Assembly (NCBI GenBank): GCA_918797485.1
Contig: CAKKNE010000004.1
Span: 3,968,001-4,032,000 of the forward strand
DNA: 64,000 nt
Direction of reading: 5' to 3'
Source: Pelagomonas calceolata
Taxonomy: Eukaryota > Sar > Pelagophyceae > Pelagomonadales > Pelagomonadaceae
In this document: one piece after another, positions 46,932 to 55,436 of the stretch
Numbering within the stretch: the stretch's first letter is position 1
Layout of the letters: the number at the start of each line of letters is the position of its first letter
Notes under the pieces: generated by a model
What the model saw: the letters and a program-made list of their open reading frames with translations, nothing else
The model's database searches: none
Told to the model about the DNA's origin: nothing
Made by a program: the position numbers and the translations under genes

Positions 46932-48155
46932 ATGCTTGCCGTGCAGCGGTCCCCGCCCGCGCCGACGCGCTTGCTGCCCTGGTCTCTGCCGAGTGACACC
47001 TGGGCCTCGCCACCGAGAGGTATTGGTTTCGTGCCGGTCGAGTCACCGCCGCGCACCGTTCAGGAGTACGTCATGCAAGCAGCGAGGCCCTCGGCGCCGG
47101 AGCCGCAACCGGTGCTCGACGCGCCGTCGCACGACCTCCGCGAGGGCAGCGATGAGGTGGACGCGGCCGCCGTCGCCTTAAGGCAGCTCGAGTCCATCGT
47201 CCAAATGCCCGAGCCGCCGCCGCCGAAGGCGCTCACGCGACAGAATTCTGCGCACGTGGTCGAGAAATTCCGGGAACGCGGCGACGTGAGCCGGGAGGAG
47301 ATCACCGAGGCCATGCGCGAAGAAAAGCACACGCAGGCGTCGTACGGGCAGCTCGGGGGCATGATGTCGGGCCTGCTCGGTCCCAACACGTTCCGCGCCG
47401 ACTACGCCACTACGCGGGTTGCAGGGCGGAGCCGGTGCAAGAAGTGCCGCAAGCTGTTCGCCGCGGGCGACGTCCGCGTCGGCAAGCGGCCGCCGCGCGT
47501 GCGCCAGGACGTCCCGGCCGTGCGCGTCCACTGGTACCACCCCGCCTGCATCTTCAAGTCGTTTGAGCGTGCGGCCTACAAGACGAAGACCCTCGAACGC
47601 GTCGGCGACGTCGAGGGGTTTGACAATCTGCAGGACCCGGACCGCGCAGACCTCGCGGCGCGGATTGCCGCCTGGAGCGCGCGCCGTGCGGCGCAATTCG
47701 CGCACTACAATCCGAAGAAAGGCAAAGGCAAGAAACGGAAAGTAACGAGCCTGCCCGACAATTTGCCGTCGATGGTCGATGACGAGGCGGGCTTCCGCGC
47801 GGCCTGCGGCCTCCTCGCCGCGGGCCTCGAGGCCGATGCGCCGCTTTCGAAGAAGGCAGGAGTCCTCGGCTTCCTCGCGCGGAAGAAGCGGCGCTCCGAC
47901 CCGGTACCCTTGCCGAGCGCCGAGCGCCGATCTGCGCGCGCACGGACGCCGAAGGTGATCTACGACGCCCCGGACAGTCGATGCCCGGCAAAAGGGGGGC
48001 CGGGCTGCTGCCCGGCCAGGGCTAATAATGCTCGGCCGAGCGCCGAGGCGCTCAAGCTGCGGGAGGAGCTCGAATCCTTGAAGAAGGAGAACGCGAAGCT
48101 TAAGGCGCCCGCCCTCTGCGCCGAGGACGCGTCGCTCCTCGACGCGCTCCTCTAG
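46932..48155 (+). CDS. PARP-type zinc-finger protein, 407 aa
   Basis: The centre holds RSRCKKCRKLFAAGDVRVGKR, then VRVHWYHPACIFKSFERAAYKT and DVEGFDNLQDPDRADL: the CxxC...HxxC nick-sensing zinc finger of PARP1 and DNA ligase III. No PARP catalytic, BRCT or ligase domain follows. The rest has a Lys-rich patch (KKGKGKKRK), a second Cys cluster (CPAKGGPGCCPA) and a C-terminal leucine-type coiled coil (LKLREELESLKKENAKLKA). A role in DNA-break recognition or chromatin is likely. ATG 46932 was chosen; the frame is open 48 codons further upstream only from TTG. Confidence 0.75.
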   Translation: MLAVQRSPPAPTRLLPWSLPSDTWASPPRGIGFVPVESPPRTVQEYVMQAARPSAPEPQPVLDAPSHDLREGSDEVDAAAVALRQLESIVQMPEPPPPKALTRQNSAHVVEKFRERGDVSREEITEAMREEKHTQASYGQLGGMMSGLLGPNTFRADYATTRVAGRSRCKKCRKLFAAGDVRVGKRPPRVRQDVPAVRVHWYHPACIFKSFERAAYKTKTLERVGDVEGFDNLQDPDRADLAARIAAWSARRAAQFAHYNPKKGKGKKRKVTSLPDNLPSMVDDEAGFRAACGLLAAGLEADAPLSKKAGVLGFLARKKRRSDPVPLPSAERRSARARTPKVIYDAPDSRCPAKGGPGCCPARANNARPSAEALKLREELESLKKENAKLKAPALCAEDASLLDALL

Positions 48156-48189
48156 CGCGCTCGCCCCCCTGTTTCCTACACATGTATTA

Positions 48190-48585
48190 CTAGAAGAACC
48201 CCTTCGCGTGAGCGTTGTCGCGGAAGCCCGCCCGCCGCAGCGACCGATTGTGGCGCGCGACGGAGTCGGGGTCCATGTTCGAGCCGTCCCAGTTCGACCA
48301 CTTGGCTTTGTCGCGCTCCCGCGCCGCGTCGACCTTCTCGCCGTTTCGATAGACGATGCTCGTCCGCCCTTTTTGCGAAGCGGGCCGCCGCGGCGTCGTC
48401 ATGCGCAGGTACGCGATGCGACCGTCGAAGGCGTCGACCAAACGCGCCGCCTCGGCCGGGTCGGAGACGTCTCGGAAAAAGGCCAGCTCGGACCGCGCTT
48501 GTTGTATGGCTGCGCCCCTCTGCTGTTTGGGCATGGCGGCCACGACGCGCAGGAAGGCGCGGTAGCTGTGGAGAGCCGCACTCAT
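48190..48585 (-). CDS. LYR-motif family protein, 131 aa
   Basis: The start ALHSYRAFLRVVAAMPKQQR matches the Complex1_LYR helix (here SYR for LYR), followed by FRDVSDPAEAARLVDAFDGRIAYLRM as the second and third helices. LYR proteins are small mitochondrial matrix adaptors for complex I/II/III assembly or Fe-S transfer, usually bound to acyl carrier protein. The C-terminal half is basic and unlike known members, with KWSNWDGSNMDPDSVARHN and a final GFRDNAHAKGFF. The subfamily is undecided. It converges on the PARP-finger gene with a 34-bp gap. Confidence 0.6.
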   Translation of the reverse strand: MSAALHSYRAFLRVVAAMPKQQRGAAIQQARSELAFFRDVSDPAEAARLVDAFDGRIAYLRMTTPRRPASQKGRTSIVYRNGEKVDAARERDKAKWSNWDGSNMDPDSVARHNRSLRRAGFRDNAHAKGFF

Positions 48586-48911
48586 TTATGTGACGAGGTG
48601 TGTGCCGGCAGCGCGCTTTTGGCTACTCGGTGGCAGATGCTGCACAGCAAGAGATGATTAGTGGTGCGCCGGCAGCGCGAAATTGGTACTCCCGTGGCAC
48701 GCTTCGATAAATTCCGCACCGCAAGAATGCTTAGCGATGGTCTGCACTTTCGTACGACGGGTACGACGTCAAAAAGCTGGCGCTGCGGCAAAAAATCCAG
48801 CTAGCGCACTTGACACACTAGGCATCCCTAGGCTTTACGCCTCCGTGCCTTGTCTAGCCCTTGTCTAGCCTAGCCTAGCTACCCGAACAATCAAGACGCT
48901 TAGTTTTGGTG
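48586..48911. other. Divergent intergenic, 326 bp, with tandem duplication
   Basis: An imperfect tandem pair starts GTGTGCCGGCAGCGCG (48599) and GTGCGCCGGCAGCGCG (48664), about 65 bp apart. A 24-nt motif copy follows at 48800. A TAGCCTAGCC run precedes the F-box gene. Confidence 0.5.
48800..48822. promoter_or_regulatory. 24-nt motif, copy 6 (inverse, diverged)
   Basis: GCTAGCGCACTTGACACACTAGG; 90 bp before the F-box ATG 48912 and 215 bp from the LYR ATG 48585. Confidence 0.5.
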
Positions 48912-49727
48912 ATGACGGCCCTTTACGTATTGCCGCGCGATGTTCTGGCGCGATGCCTAGAGTTTTTGCCCTTTGATCAAGCCCTGGAGGTAAAACAGGT
49001 CTCAAAAGTAGTGAGGTCCGCGGCGCGGCGGGCTCTGACTGGCCGGTGGCGGTCGATAATGTTCGTGGAAGAGCAGGGCCTCGACCTGATTGAAAATTCA
49101 ACGCCAAGCGAATGGTCCGAGCCTCGACGAGTCGAGGTGCGCCGGGCGCTGGCGACGTTTCGGGCTGCGTGGGAGCTCGACGCCGGCCTGGTCGTCTTTG
49201 AGATTGCCCAGTGGTCCGACGAGTGTTATAGGCGCTTTCTCGCGCTCGTCGAGCCAAACATCGATGGTTTGTCGAGGGTCGTCGCCGCCTGCGAACGCAC
49301 CTACTGCTTCAAGACTAACTCTATCGCCAATACTTACCGCGGGATTCACGTCCCCTACCGCGTCGCTTGGCCCGGGGACATGTTGCTCGCGTGGTCAGAA
49401 CGCGTAGGCCGCCAGCTGAGGCTCCTCGTGGACGACGATATGGACGAGGAGCTCGTCGAGCAGGGCCTCTATATCAAGGATTCGGACGAAGGAGGATATT
49501 GGGGGCGCAAATTATTTGGTTCGGGGCTGGGGGAGTGGGCGGATCCGGAACTCGCTGCGTATTTCGTTTTCCATCTCGTGGAGCGCTTGCCGGAGCCTAC
49601 CGGCTTCGAATTCGTTGATTTCGATGATTACTGGGACTGGTCGGCCAACTGGTGGGATCGATACAAGTCGTCCGATTTCCTGAGTACTGCGCAGGAGATT
49701 ATAGCCCGCGAGAGTCAGTGGCCATAG
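48912..49727 (+). CDS. F-box protein, 271 aa
   Basis: The N-terminus (LYVLPRDVLARCLEFLPFDQALEVKQVSKVVRSAARRAL) is a clear F-box: Leu-Pro start, LxFL, and the R/W region with RWRSIMF. The remainder has no repeats of the kelch, LRR or WD type. It has acidic and aromatic segments (EIAQWSDECYRRFLALVEP; FVDFDDYWDWSANWWDRYKSS). Likely an SCF ubiquitin-ligase receptor with an unrecognised recognition domain. F-box proteins occur three times in this window (35636, here, 55437). Confidence 0.75.
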   Translation: MTALYVLPRDVLARCLEFLPFDQALEVKQVSKVVRSAARRALTGRWRSIMFVEEQGLDLIENSTPSEWSEPRRVEVRRALATFRAAWELDAGLVVFEIAQWSDECYRRFLALVEPNIDGLSRVVAACERTYCFKTNSIANTYRGIHVPYRVAWPGDMLLAWSERVGRQLRLLVDDDMDEELVEQGLYIKDSDEGGYWGRKLFGSGLGEWADPELAAYFVFHLVERLPEPTGFEFVDFDDYWDWSANWWDRYKSSDFLSTAQEIIARESQWP

Positions 49728-49783
49728 AGCCTCCCCGCATAAGGCAGTTAGTTAGTTGGCTTAAACAGAAACTCATACCTAAT

Positions 49784-51082
49784 TCACCGAAACCCACGCC
49801 TCCGTCGCCGCCGCAGCGCCGCCCGCGCCGCCCCGCCAGGGCTAGCCGGGACCGCGTCGCGCTCGCGAAAGGTCGGCGTCGCCCGGATGTCGCCGCCGCC
49901 GGCCTCGATCGCACGAATCAACTCGCCGACGACGGCGCGGTTCGCCACGCGGAAGTAATACGCGCCGGCGTCGTGAGCCACGCGTACCAGGCCCGTGCCC
50001 CTCGCGTCGTAGTCGACGCCGCTCACGTTGCTTAGCGCGGCAGAAGCCTTCCAACCGTCGGCGTCGAGGGCCAGGCGGCGTCCGACGCGCAGCATTGCCC
50101 GCCGCGACGTCGCGGGCAGCCCGTCGCGCCCGAGCTTGAACCGCTCGGCGTCGTCGCGCCCGACGAGCTCGACGGCCCACTGCGCACGCGGCGAGTCGGG
50201 CGGTGTCGCGGGCGCCTCGACGGGCTCCGGTTCCGCTGGCGGCGGCGGTGCTATCACAGGTTCTGCCGGCGGCGGCGGCGCTATCTCAGGCCGTGCCGGC
50301 GGCGGCGGTGGGACTGGCGGCGGTTTCGCCGCGGCCGCGCGCCGCAACTGCTCCGCCTCAAGCCGCAGCGCCTGGAGGTTCGCCCGAAGCAACGCGACCT
50401 CGACGGCGCGGTCGTCGGGACTGGGCGCCACGGAGGCGGAGTCGGTTAGCCTCGGTCGCCTCGCGGACGGCAGGTCCAGGAGCGTCTCCGTCGCCGACGC
50501 GACGAGCTTCGGCTGTCGCAACGACGGCGAGACCACGGCGGCCGCGGTGCGGGCGTCGTAGAAGCGCTCCAGCGGCGTCTCCGGGCGCAGCGCGTCGCGC
50601 TCGGCGGCGAGGACGTCCAAGGCCTTTCGCGCGGCGGCGAGGTCGGACTCGAGCGCCGAGGTCCGACGCGCGGCGTCGGCCCGCTCGGCGCCGCGCGCGG
50701 CCGCCTCGGCACCGAGCCGCGCCGACAGCTCCGCGGCGGCCGCCTCGGCGCCGTCGGCGCGCGCGGCCGCGGCGCGCAGCTCCTCGCACTCGCGACGCAG
50801 GCGCGGGACCTCGAGGTTCGACGCGCGCAGGCGGTCGACGTCGTCCATCAGGTGCGCCGCCCGCGCCGCCATGGACGCGAGCCGCGCTTCCGAGGCCAGC
50901 GACGACGACGACCGGCGCGACGGCGACGCCGACGACGGCGTCGACGCGGCGGGGGACGTGAGCGGCGTCGGGTGGTCCGCCGCCTCGGGTGTCGCCTCCC
51001 AGGCGCTCCGCGGCGGCGCCGTCGTGGGCCCCTCGTCCGGCCAGGCAGCCGTCGGGCCCGCGGGCCACGCCTGCGCGCGCAT
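49784..51082 (-). CDS. Coiled-coil and poly-proline protein, 432 aa
   Basis: Not recognised. From ATG 51082 a Ser/Pro-rich head is followed by a coiled coil (ARAAHLMDDVDRLRASNLEV...LRRECEELRAAAARAD; ESDLAAARKALDVLAAERDAL). A Pro-rich stretch (PPPVPPPPPARPEIAPPPPAEP) resembles SH3, WW or profilin ligands. The C-terminal domain of about 130 residues (WAVELVGRDDAERFKLGRDGL, GTGLVRVAHDAGAYYFRVANR, VGELIRAIEAGGG) looks like a folded beta/alpha unit. The end is Arg-rich. A cytoskeletal adaptor is conceivable, not shown. Confidence 0.6.
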   Translation of the reverse strand: MRAQAWPAGPTAAWPDEGPTTAPPRSAWEATPEAADHPTPLTSPAASTPSSASPSRRSSSSLASEARLASMAARAAHLMDDVDRLRASNLEVPRLRRECEELRAAAARADGAEAAAAELSARLGAEAAARGAERADAARRTSALESDLAAARKALDVLAAERDALRPETPLERFYDARTAAAVVSPSLRQPKLVASATETLLDLPSARRPRLTDSASVAPSPDDRAVEVALLRANLQALRLEAEQLRRAAAAKPPPVPPPPPARPEIAPPPPAEPVIAPPPPAEPEPVEAPATPPDSPRAQWAVELVGRDDAERFKLGRDGLPATSRRAMLRVGRRLALDADGWKASAALSNVSGVDYDARGTGLVRVAHDAGAYYFRVANRAVVGELIRAIEAGGGDIRATPTFRERDAVPASPGGAARAALRRRRRRGFR

Positions 51083-51519
51083 GGCTGCCCAATGCCCTAC
51101 GCGAGGCTGCCCACGAGGCTCTATACGTGCAAGCACGCTGCCCACAGCCCGCTGGGCAACGGCAGAGCACGTCAACGACGAGTAGCCCGCCGCAAGCGCC
51201 GAGCTCGGCGGAGAGCGCCAAGTTCGCAAAGGTGCCGCTGCGCGCGACGGTGTATGTGACTCGTCGCGAGGATCGGTCTCTGCGCGCGAAGAGACGTGCC
51301 GCAGGGACTCGACAGGCTCGCTCGACTGGGGAGCTAGCGTTGTAAGACACTAGTTTGAGCTCCATAGCGCCGGCAGCTGAGCCGGTCCAAGTGCTGCCCG
51401 GGCTGCGCTACCTGGCCGAGCGGAGCGTCCGCCGCCGAGACCCCATCCAAGGGCAGCTATCTGAACCCCTCACCCAGCAAAAGGACCAGGCAAAGACCAA
51501 TCAATACACCTAGGCCATA
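51083..51519. promoter_or_regulatory. Divergent intergenic region, 437 bp
   Basis: 5' regions of the coiled-coil gene and the WD40/EF-hand gene, with a 24-nt motif copy at 51333. The minus-strand frame is open upstream from a TTG, without protein character. Confidence 0.4.
51333..51353. promoter_or_regulatory. 24-nt motif, copy 7 (inverse, 21 nt)
   Basis: GCTAGCGT then TGTAAGACACTAG; 167 bp before ATG 51520 and 251 bp from ATG 51082. Confidence 0.6.
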
Positions 51520-54500
51520 ATGTCGGGCGCCTACAGAAGTAGAAGGGGCGCCTTCAAGATAGGCACGATTAATGACGATACCGAAAGTAGCGAAGATGAG
51601 GAAACAATCGATTCCCGGCCGCCGACGCCGCGCGCACGCTATAGCGTGGCCAAACGGAATGCGGAGCAGCTAACTCTACAACTACTGACGCATCTGGAGA
51701 GACACAAGATCGATGCTATGAGGAGAAAGTTCGAAAAGAACAGCTTGAAGGTGGACATGCTGGATTTTGTCCGTATTATGCGAAGTGCCCTACCGAACTA
51801 CATCGTAAGAAAACCAGGAGAAAAGAAGAAGAAGAAGTCAGCTGCGGAACTAGCCGGTCTGCGAATTTTGGATGATGAAGAGGACCTCCTGAGGAACTTG
51901 TTGGAGTTGTACCGAGAGATAGATGTGAACGGCGACGGCGACATCGAGTGGGAGGAGTTCATCCGGTTCATCGTTGACAAAGCGCAAGTCTTCAAGGAGA
52001 TGGATAAACTGGATAAAATACCCCATTACGAGCACATCGAGCTACCGGCGGATCGAGATGTGCGTTTGAAAAAGATAAAGGAGGGTACGTTGACCGGAGC
52101 GCCGCCACCGCCGAAGCACCGGAACATGATCGAGACCATCGTACGCATCCCGGAGCAAGGGCTGATGGCCGTCGCGGAACAACATAGTCCCATCGTGCAG
52201 TTCTACGACGTCACGACGGGCGCGAAGAAAGAGGCATGGAAGTTTCGGGCGGCGGCCGTACCCCTCGCGATGACGTACATTCCGGAGGAGCAGTCCTTGA
52301 TCATGACCTGCTCCGACCAGTCCATGGCGCAGTGGCAGCTCGGGCAAGGGTCTGGTGGTTTCAAGTTCCGCGAGAAGGCGCGCTGGGCGACGCCGGACCC
52401 GATCATGAGTTTAGCGTGGTCCGACGGGCAACGATTGGCCTTCGGCGGGTGTTCCAATGGCGATATTGAAGCGTGGGACATCTCGAGGCAAGAACGGGCC
52501 ATGTCGTTGTCTGGACATCGGGACATCGTGTTGGATGTCTTACATGTCCCTTACTTAGATACAATTGTATCTGGTTCTTTAGACCGAACGGTGCGCGTCT
52601 GGGACCCCTTCACGGAGCAGATGACGGCGAATTTACAAGGCGGGCACACGAAGGGTGTGAACTCACTCACGTACAACGGCGAGCACCGGTTCTTGATTAG
52701 TACAGGTTTCGACCACGACGCCTTTGTATGGTCTCCATTTGCTACTTGTCTCTTGTACCGCTTACAAGGCCACAAAGCCGCGCTCATGAACTGCCACGCC
52801 GTCGAGGGCACTCATGAATTGATCACGGCGGACACGACGGGCGTGTTGAAGTTGTGGGACCTGCGAACCTTCGGCTGCGTCCAGACCTTCCAGACGGAAC
52901 ATACCAAAGGCGATCTCAATGACATGACCGGCTTCCAGGCTCTGACCCATGTGAAGCTGAAGGCTAAAGATCCTACCCAGGACAAGCCCGACTATAGAGT
53001 TATATGTGCGACGAAAAATATATTTTTCTTTGATCAGTATCGGACACGAGTGGACCCCGTGACCGACGACCTGCCACCTAGGATCATGCTCCTGAACGAT
53101 CTTAATCTCACACTATTTATCTCATCGTTATGTACGGTGAAGATCTGGGATTTGATATTGGGCACGCGGAAGAACACCTTTCACAACATTACGGACTCTG
53201 ACATTACGGCGGCCTGTCTCGATGACCGCCGACGGAAGTTTTTTGTAGGAACCGCAGAAGGCCGCATGAGCTGCCACAACTACGCGAACGGTGCCTTGAT
53301 GAAGAAATTCAGTAAGATCAACGGTAGGGTCATTGCCATGAGGTATGACCATGGGCGGAAGGCTGTCATATGTGCATCGTTACAAGGAAGAATCATTATC
53401 TACGACGAAAAAGATATCGAGCACTGCTATCCACTGAGAACCTTTGATGAACCATATCAACATAGACAAGAATTAAGTCATGTGGTGTTACACGAGGGCG
53501 GCGGGCTGTGCGCCACGACCGCGGCCGAAAGTGTGGAAGGTATTCGGTTCTGGGCCTCGGACCAGGCGTCGATCGATTCGCAGCTGTGTACGCGGGGCCA
53601 GGTCATCCTGAATATGGGTTTCCTGGAGCCCTATCCCTTGCTCTGGGTAGCTACGTCCGATGGAAGAGTGAGAATCTGGGGCTGCCCGACGCGGAACGAG
53701 AAGACGGGCAAATTGGACACGACGAAAGTGAATGGCTGCTGTTTATTATCATTTGCGAACCGACCACCGGACGGAAGTTGTTACGAGTTCCTGCCGGAGG
53801 AGCACGATGGTGTTAAGTCGCCGCACCAGCCGCGGCCGACCTTGTACCCGTCGTGGCGAGAGAGGCGAGACGATTGTACCTATGGAGAACCGACGGAATA
53901 CACAGGCTTACCGGAAGGCGTCCAGGAGCACAACGTGCCCGTCGCCGTGGCGCAGTTCGACGCGTTTTCGGGCCACTTGTACCTTGGAGATGAACTAGGT
54001 AATGTGAGGTGCTTCGACCTCTCACTAGTTATAAGGTTATTACAGGACGGCATCCCGGACGCGAAATACGGTGTCAAGACGTCGAAGCAGGCACCTTTGT
54101 ACAAAGAAGCACATACAGACCTAGGAGAGAACTGGAACCGCGAGTCCACGTCGGGGTTCTACGAGCCGGTGTTTGCGGCGGATAAAATAGAAGAGCCCTG
54201 GAGTCAGGTGGAGGAGATCCTGGGGGAGGACTGGCGCTCGGAATTCCCGGAGGAGACTTCGAACGAAGAGGCCATCTGCGCACCTTCAGCGCTGCAGAAC
54301 TATCACGTGCTCGCGCCGGAGAACATCCGGGCCTACGAAGTGAAGTATCGACGAGCCTCGGCGGACGACTCTCCTAGAAATTGGCAATTGGAAGATATAC
54401 TGCGGAGCGAGCGACGTTCAGTTGGAGGTACTGATTTCCTGCAAGGGCCCGCCGGCGCGGCGCCTCTACTCCCATCGGAACTAGCGCGGTTCTGCTGGTC

Positions 54501-55164
54501 CGTGGAGTACGCCCATGAAGATGCGGTTTTGGCGTTAGTTTGCGCCCGGGACCCGGCCTGTGTTTTGACTTCTGGATTGGACAGATGCGTGAGGATGTGG
54601 TCGCATAGTGGTTCATTTAAAGGCGTCCTCCTACAGGGCTACACGCCAGGTATGCGGTCGCCCTTCTGGAGTTTGGAGGTGGATGTGGCCGCGAGAGAAG
54701 CGCGCGACGACGCCGAGGCCAAGCGCGTCGCGGCGGACCTGATGGGCGACAGCGACTCGTCGCAAACGCCGATCGTGGTATCGAAAATCGAGGAGGCGCG
54801 GGCGTTGGATGAACAAATACAGGAGCCGGAGCTGTCGCCTCGACTCGCGGCCGTGCGCGGGGCTCTCTCCGAAATCCAGGCCATGGGCACGGTTGATGTC
54901 GACGACCCTATATTATCACCGCCGGGGTCGCCCGCGTCGTCGAGGAGAGCACTGACGCCGAAGGCGTCGGTCTTCACGAGCGCGTCGACCGGACTCTTCG
55001 AGGGGTCGAGCATGCTCGACTCGAAGCCGATGACGGCCGCGTCGCACGTCTCCGTTGCGTCGAGACCGAAGTCGTCCTTCGACTCGATCACGGCGAACCT
55101 GAAGAAGCTGCCGCCCGAGGCGCAGTCGGCGCTGGACGAACTGACGCAGGCGCTGCACCTCTAA
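51520..55164 (+). CDS. CFAP337: WD40 and EF-hand flagellar protein, CFAP337/WDR49-like
   Basis: 1214 aa, no intron. The N-terminal helices (QLTLQLLTHLERHKIDAMRRK, VDMLDFVRIMRSALP) lead into a canonical EF-hand loop DVNGDGDIEWEEF near residue 130. WD40 repeats follow from about 200 to 1050, for example AMSLSGHRDIVLDVLHV...SGSLDRTVRVWD, LQGGHTKGVNSLTYN, LQGHKAALMNCH...TGVLKLWDL, VATSDGRVRIWG and LALVCARDPACVLTSGLDRC. EF-hand followed by a long WD40 array is the WDR49/EFCAB8 (CFAP337) layout, axonemal proteins of motile cilia. The C-terminal 200 residues are acidic and Ser-rich. A role in the flagellar axoneme is inferred, with support from the CFAP46-like gene. Confidence 0.8.
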   Translation: MSGAYRSRRGAFKIGTINDDTESSEDEETIDSRPPTPRARYSVAKRNAEQLTLQLLTHLERHKIDAMRRKFEKNSLKVDMLDFVRIMRSALPNYIVRKPGEKKKKKSAAELAGLRILDDEEDLLRNLLELYREIDVNGDGDIEWEEFIRFIVDKAQVFKEMDKLDKIPHYEHIELPADRDVRLKKIKEGTLTGAPPPPKHRNMIETIVRIPEQGLMAVAEQHSPIVQFYDVTTGAKKEAWKFRAAAVPLAMTYIPEEQSLIMTCSDQSMAQWQLGQGSGGFKFREKARWATPDPIMSLAWSDGQRLAFGGCSNGDIEAWDISRQERAMSLSGHRDIVLDVLHVPYLDTIVSGSLDRTVRVWDPFTEQMTANLQGGHTKGVNSLTYNGEHRFLISTGFDHDAFVWSPFATCLLYRLQGHKAALMNCHAVEGTHELITADTTGVLKLWDLRTFGCVQTFQTEHTKGDLNDMTGFQALTHVKLKAKDPTQDKPDYRVICATKNIFFFDQYRTRVDPVTDDLPPRIMLLNDLNLTLFISSLCTVKIWDLILGTRKNTFHNITDSDITAACLDDRRRKFFVGTAEGRMSCHNYANGALMKKFSKINGRVIAMRYDHGRKAVICASLQGRIIIYDEKDIEHCYPLRTFDEPYQHRQELSHVVLHEGGGLCATTAAESVEGIRFWASDQASIDSQLCTRGQVILNMGFLEPYPLLWVATSDGRVRIWGCPTRNEKTGKLDTTKVNGCCLLSFANRPPDGSCYEFLPEEHDGVKSPHQPRPTLYPSWRERRDDCTYGEPTEYTGLPEGVQEHNVPVAVAQFDAFSGHLYLGDELGNVRCFDLSLVIRLLQDGIPDAKYGVKTSKQAPLYKEAHTDLGENWNRESTSGFYEPVFAADKIEEPWSQVEEILGEDWRSEFPEETSNEEAICAPSALQNYHVLAPENIRAYEVKYRRASADDSPRNWQLEDILRSERRSVGGTDFLQGPAGAAPLLPSELARFCWSVEYAHEDAVLALVCARDPACVLTSGLDRCVRMWSHSGSFKGVLLQGYTPGMRSPFWSLEVDVAAREARDDAEAKRVAADLMGDSDSSQTPIVVSKIEEARALDEQIQEPELSPRLAAVRGALSEIQAMGTVDVDDPILSPPGSPASSRRALTPKASVFTSASTGLFEGSSMLDSKPMTAASHVSVASRPKSSFDSITANLKKLPPEAQSALDELTQALHL

Positions 55165-55436
55165 GATTTTCGTGTCCTATGAATCCTGTCTCTCTTACGG
55201 TGCTGGGACTAGTTGGCGGCGCGCGCGTCGCCGATTTATCGGCGGCGGGCACGTGGGGACTAGTACTTCTTTTTCTAGTGTCTTACAGGCCGCTAGCTGA
55301 CGCGGCCGAGGCTAAATATTTACCAAGCTCCTTTGCTTAGAGCTAGGCCGCCTAAACCACCAAGCCACCGCGGGTTCTTATTAGCATTTCCTCTCGCTCT
55401 TGCGTCACACCCGCGCCGCCTCATAATTAATCAAAT
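55165..55436. other. Intergenic, 272 bp
   Basis: 3' end of the WD40 gene and promoter of the F-box/kelch gene; contains a 24-nt motif copy and otherwise nothing seen. Confidence 0.4.
55275..55297. promoter_or_regulatory. 24-nt motif, copy 8
   Basis: CTAGTGTCTTACA then GGCCGCTAGC, 140 bp before ATG 55437. Confidence 0.65.
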
